From assembly GCA_044348665.1 (NCBI GenBank), contig JBIKSI010000035.1:1-25415 (forward strand): a stretch of 25,415 nucleotides of DNA. Direction: 5' to 3'. The notes under the pieces are model-generated. The model was not told where the DNA came from. It did not search any database and saw only the letters and a list, made by a program, of their open reading frames with translations. The DNA is from M2408 sp044348665. GTDB taxonomy: Bacteria; Bacteroidota; Bacteroidia; Flavobacteriales_D; Crocinitomicaceae. Below are positions 23,822 through 25,415 of the stretch, piece by piece. Within the stretch, counting starts at the first letter, position 1, and each line of letters starts with the position of its first letter. A program made the position numbers and the translations under genes.

Positions 23822-23940
23822 AGACTGTAGACTTTAGATAAAAGATATTAGACATAAGACATTAGATAAAAGACATAAGACATTAGATAAAAGACAAAAG
23901 ACATTAGACGAAAGACATTGGACAAAAGACTTTAGAATAT
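23822..23940. repeat. Tandem array of 17 heptamers (AGACATT / AGATAAA type)
   Basis: From 23822 the sequence divides without remainder into 17 heptamers. Nearly all begin AGAC or AGAT and their ends alternate between TT/GT and AA/TA: AGACTGT, AGACTTT, AGATAAA, AGATATT, AGACATA, AGACATT, and so on to AGAATAT. A 21-base block (23856-23876) is repeated once with a single change. The array fills half of the gap between the M61 gene and the next ORF. It is not coding (7 is not a multiple of 3) and has no spacers, so it is not CRISPR. Confidence 0.9.
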
Positions 23941-24036
23941 TGTTAAATTAATTCTTTACATTTTTGAGAATTGTTGGCAAAGATTTATTCAGTTAAATCA
24001 AATCGTTAAATACAATAAGCTAACTTAAAAAACACA

Positions 24037-24744
24037 ATGAAATTAAAATTTGTATATACAACAATTATAATTCTAGTGGTTTCCTGCCAAAATGAAACAA
24101 AACCTAAAATTTTGGAGTCAATTGACTTAAGCACTAATGATTCATTAAGACAATATTTTGTTAAAAATTTAGCATATCCAAAAAATGACCATGACGTTAT
24201 TGCTTTCGAAGATTTTAATCAGTATTGTTTTTCAGACAAAGTTCTTGATTCATTTAAAAATGCCTGGTATACCTATCATCTATATGCACTTAAGGAATAT
24301 CCTATTCAAAAGGAAATTAATACTACAAAATATAGATTTTTATGGCTCAGATCCTTCCACAAACCTGTTTGTATTATTTTTTCAAAAACCAATGGTGAAA
24401 TAATATTGGAATTAAAAACAAGTGATGGTTATGGGGGGTATCACAGCGGAACTCTAAATAAAGACTTTAAAGTTTATTTGAATGATTCTATTTGGAATGA
24501 TTTTGAAAAACGACTTAGAATTTCTAAATTTTGGTATAATGCTGGTCAAATTGGAGAACAAGGTGGAGATGGCTCACAATTACTTTTAGAAGCAAAAACA
24601 CCGAAGAATTACAATTTGGTAACGACTTGGTCATTAGATTATAGGGATGATTTAAAAAAAAGAAAGTTCAGAGACTTATGTAAATATATTATTACTCTTG
24701 CTGAACAAAGTACATCAATACCCGAACTAAAAGAAAAATATTAG
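24037..24744 (+). CDS. Lipoprotein of unknown function, possible cassette gene
   Basis: The 235-residue protein has a lipoprotein signal peptide (MKLKF, hydrophobic core, lipobox VVSC with Cys at 17). The mature part has no motif I recognise. It contains an aromatic-rich middle with RFLWLRSFHKPVCIIFSK, a glycine patch DGYGGYHSG, and a GQIGEQGGDGSQLLLEAKTP segment. The latter occurs in small secreted or immunity-like Bacteroidota proteins, but that is too weak to assign. It is not linked to the M61 gene (236-bp gap with the heptamer array). Its stop is 6 bases before a TATAAC...GTTGTA element, which suggests a mobile gene cassette (inference). Confidence 0.65.
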   Translation: MKLKFVYTTIIILVVSCQNETKPKILESIDLSTNDSLRQYFVKNLAYPKNDHDVIAFEDFNQYCFSDKVLDSFKNAWYTYHLYALKEYPIQKEINTTKYRFLWLRSFHKPVCIIFSKTNGEIILELKTSDGYGGYHSGTLNKDFKVYLNDSIWNDFEKRLRISKFWYNAGQIGEQGGDGSQLLLEAKTPKNYNLVTTWSLDYRDDLKKRKFRDLCKYIITLAEQSTSIPELKEKY

Positions 24745-24750
24745 TATACC

Positions 24751-24801
24751 TATAACAGTCTTCAAGTGGAAGCCCATTATTACGCTTATTAAAACGTTGT
24801 A
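24751..24801 (+). repeat. Short cassette-end-like element (attC-like, left copy)
   Basis: This 51-bp element is bounded by TATAAC (24751-24756) and GTTGTA (24796-24801), complementary with one G-T pair. It carries a small CTTC/GAAG hairpin (24760-24772). It shares AGTGGAA, AAGCCC and CGTTGTAAA, in that order, with the element at 25287-25408. The AAC...GTT ends recall the invariant triplets of integron attC sites, but the outer bases do not fit GTTRRRY. Confidence 0.4.
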
Positions 24802-24836
24802 AACAAAGCCTCCAAGACACAAAATGATGCAGACAC

Positions 24837-25271
24837 ATGAGTCATGAAACGATATTATATGGACGAATAAATGGTTCACATGGGAATACTGACAATTGGT
24901 ATGACCTTTATAAATTGAATAAAAATGTAATCGACAATCTTCCCGACGAAGATGATTTTCCTTGTATAATAAAGTCTATGTTCATTCCACCTTTAACTAT
25001 AGCCGGACCGACTTTTCACAGAAACCAAATTATTACTTTTGGGGCAAGCTTCAAAAATTTTGATGACTTGGATCATCGATTATGGATTTCAAAATTTGAG
25101 TCATTATTAAAACGCATGTTTTGGCTTGACGTTATTGCTCATTTTGACATTGAACTATTTGGTAAGCATGAACACAGGTGGACAGCAACAGAAGCGGCTA
25201 TAAGAGAAATGAGAACATTGAATCCGAAGCCCATAACTGACTGGGTTTATACTGAACAGGAAATAGATTGA
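24837..25271 (+). CDS. Small cytoplasmic protein of unknown function, possible cassette gene
   Basis: The 144-residue protein has no signal peptide. It opens MSHETILYGRINGSHGN, and continues with LPDEDDFPCIIKSMFIPP, ITFGASFKNFDDLDHRLWISKFESLLKRMFWLDV and HFDIELFGKHEHRW. The overall look (short, acidic, Trp-rich, with paired flanking repeats) is that of an accessory or immunity-type protein, but I recognise no named family and assign no function. The gene lies between two related elements (24751-24801 and 25287-25408), with the second starting 15 bases after its stop. This is the spacing of an integron-like gene cassette of about 606 bp. Confidence 0.65.
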   Translation: MSHETILYGRINGSHGNTDNWYDLYKLNKNVIDNLPDEDDFPCIIKSMFIPPLTIAGPTFHRNQIITFGASFKNFDDLDHRLWISKFESLLKRMFWLDVIAHFDIELFGKHEHRWTATEAAIREMRTLNPKPITDWVYTEQEID

Positions 25272-25286
25272 TTAAAAAAGCCAAGC

Positions 25287-25408
25287 TTATAACATATAAG
25301 GCTTAATCGCGTGTAACGTAGTGGAACAGCGAGATAAGCCCGTGTTGACAAGTGCTTTGAGAGCCAATTATGGGTTTTTAATAATTTTGTATGATTTTCT
25401 CGTTGTAA
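25287..25408 (+). repeat. Structured cassette-end-like element (attC-like, right copy)
   Basis: The outer arms TTATAAC (25287-25293) and GTTGTAA (25402-25408) are complementary with one G-T pair. Nested inside are ACAGCGAGA (25326-25334) with TCTCGTTGT (25398-25406, overlapping the outer right arm, so an alternative pairing) and AAGCCC (25336-25341) with GGGTTT (25372-25377). At its left end CTTATA-ACA-TATAAG forms a local hairpin. Together these suggest a foldable single-stranded recombination site or other structured repeat. There is no coding sequence from 25272 to the window end. Confidence 0.4.
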
Positions 25409-25415
25409 AACTATA

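Noticed and set aside
23822..23940. CRISPR array
   Set aside because: The units are 7 bases long and contiguous, with no unique spacers of 20-40 bases and no cas genes.
24751..24801. Canonical integron attC site
   Set aside because: The 3' box GTTGTAA does not match GTTRRRY and no integrase is in the window; only an attC-like element is reported.

Overview
The window looks like the chromosome of an AT-rich Bacteroidota, probably a member of Flavobacteriales. The pointers are a secreted protein ending in a type IX secretion (T9SS) sorting domain, TAnnTTTG-type -7 promoter elements ahead of several genes, few Shine-Dalgarno sequences, menaquinone synthesis (MenB), and several lipoprotein and DUF families typical of this phylum. 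Genus-level placement is not possible by eye.

Layout. Positions 1-111 are the end of a SPOR-domain protein. Positions 166-1889 are dnaX, split over two reading frames joined at an A10 tract: the zero frame ends at a gamma-like length and the -1 frame carries the tau C-terminal domain. Then come a CDP-alcohol phosphatidyltransferase (1978-2751), a bidirectional terminator, and a minus-strand block: a DUF3108 protein, a T9SS-secreted protein, a secreted protein of unknown function and a cation diffusion facilitator (2802-7451). Next, on the plus strand, are a lipoprotein/membrane protein and the pyrG-yidC pair (7504-11938) with a strong terminator. A minus-strand transglutaminase-like protein follows (12008-13141).

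Positions 13316-19772 form a urate-degradation locus. PuuD (urate to 5-hydroxyisourate) lies on the plus strand. Diverging from it is a minus-strand run allB-alc-uraD-uraH plus a CitE/malate-synthase-like enzyme, ending at a perfect 12-bp hairpin terminator. Together they would take urate through 5-hydroxyisourate, OHCU, allantoin and allantoate to ureidoglycolate and urea. No ureidoglycolate lyase or urease is seen here; the last, CitE-like gene is a candidate for handling the C2 end product.

Positions 19884-23800 carry menB, a lipoprotein, a small transglutaminase-like protein and an M61 peptidase with a PDZ domain. After this the sequence becomes accessory in character: a 119-bp tandem array of 17 heptamers, then two small orphan genes. 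Each orphan gene is followed at once by an element bounded by TATAAC and GTTGTA, which resembles a gene-cassette (attC-like) arrangement.

The most notable points are the dnaX recoding site, two intergenic repeats with strict 7-nt periodicity and different words, the cassette-like right end, and the CitE-like enzyme fixed to the allantoin operon.
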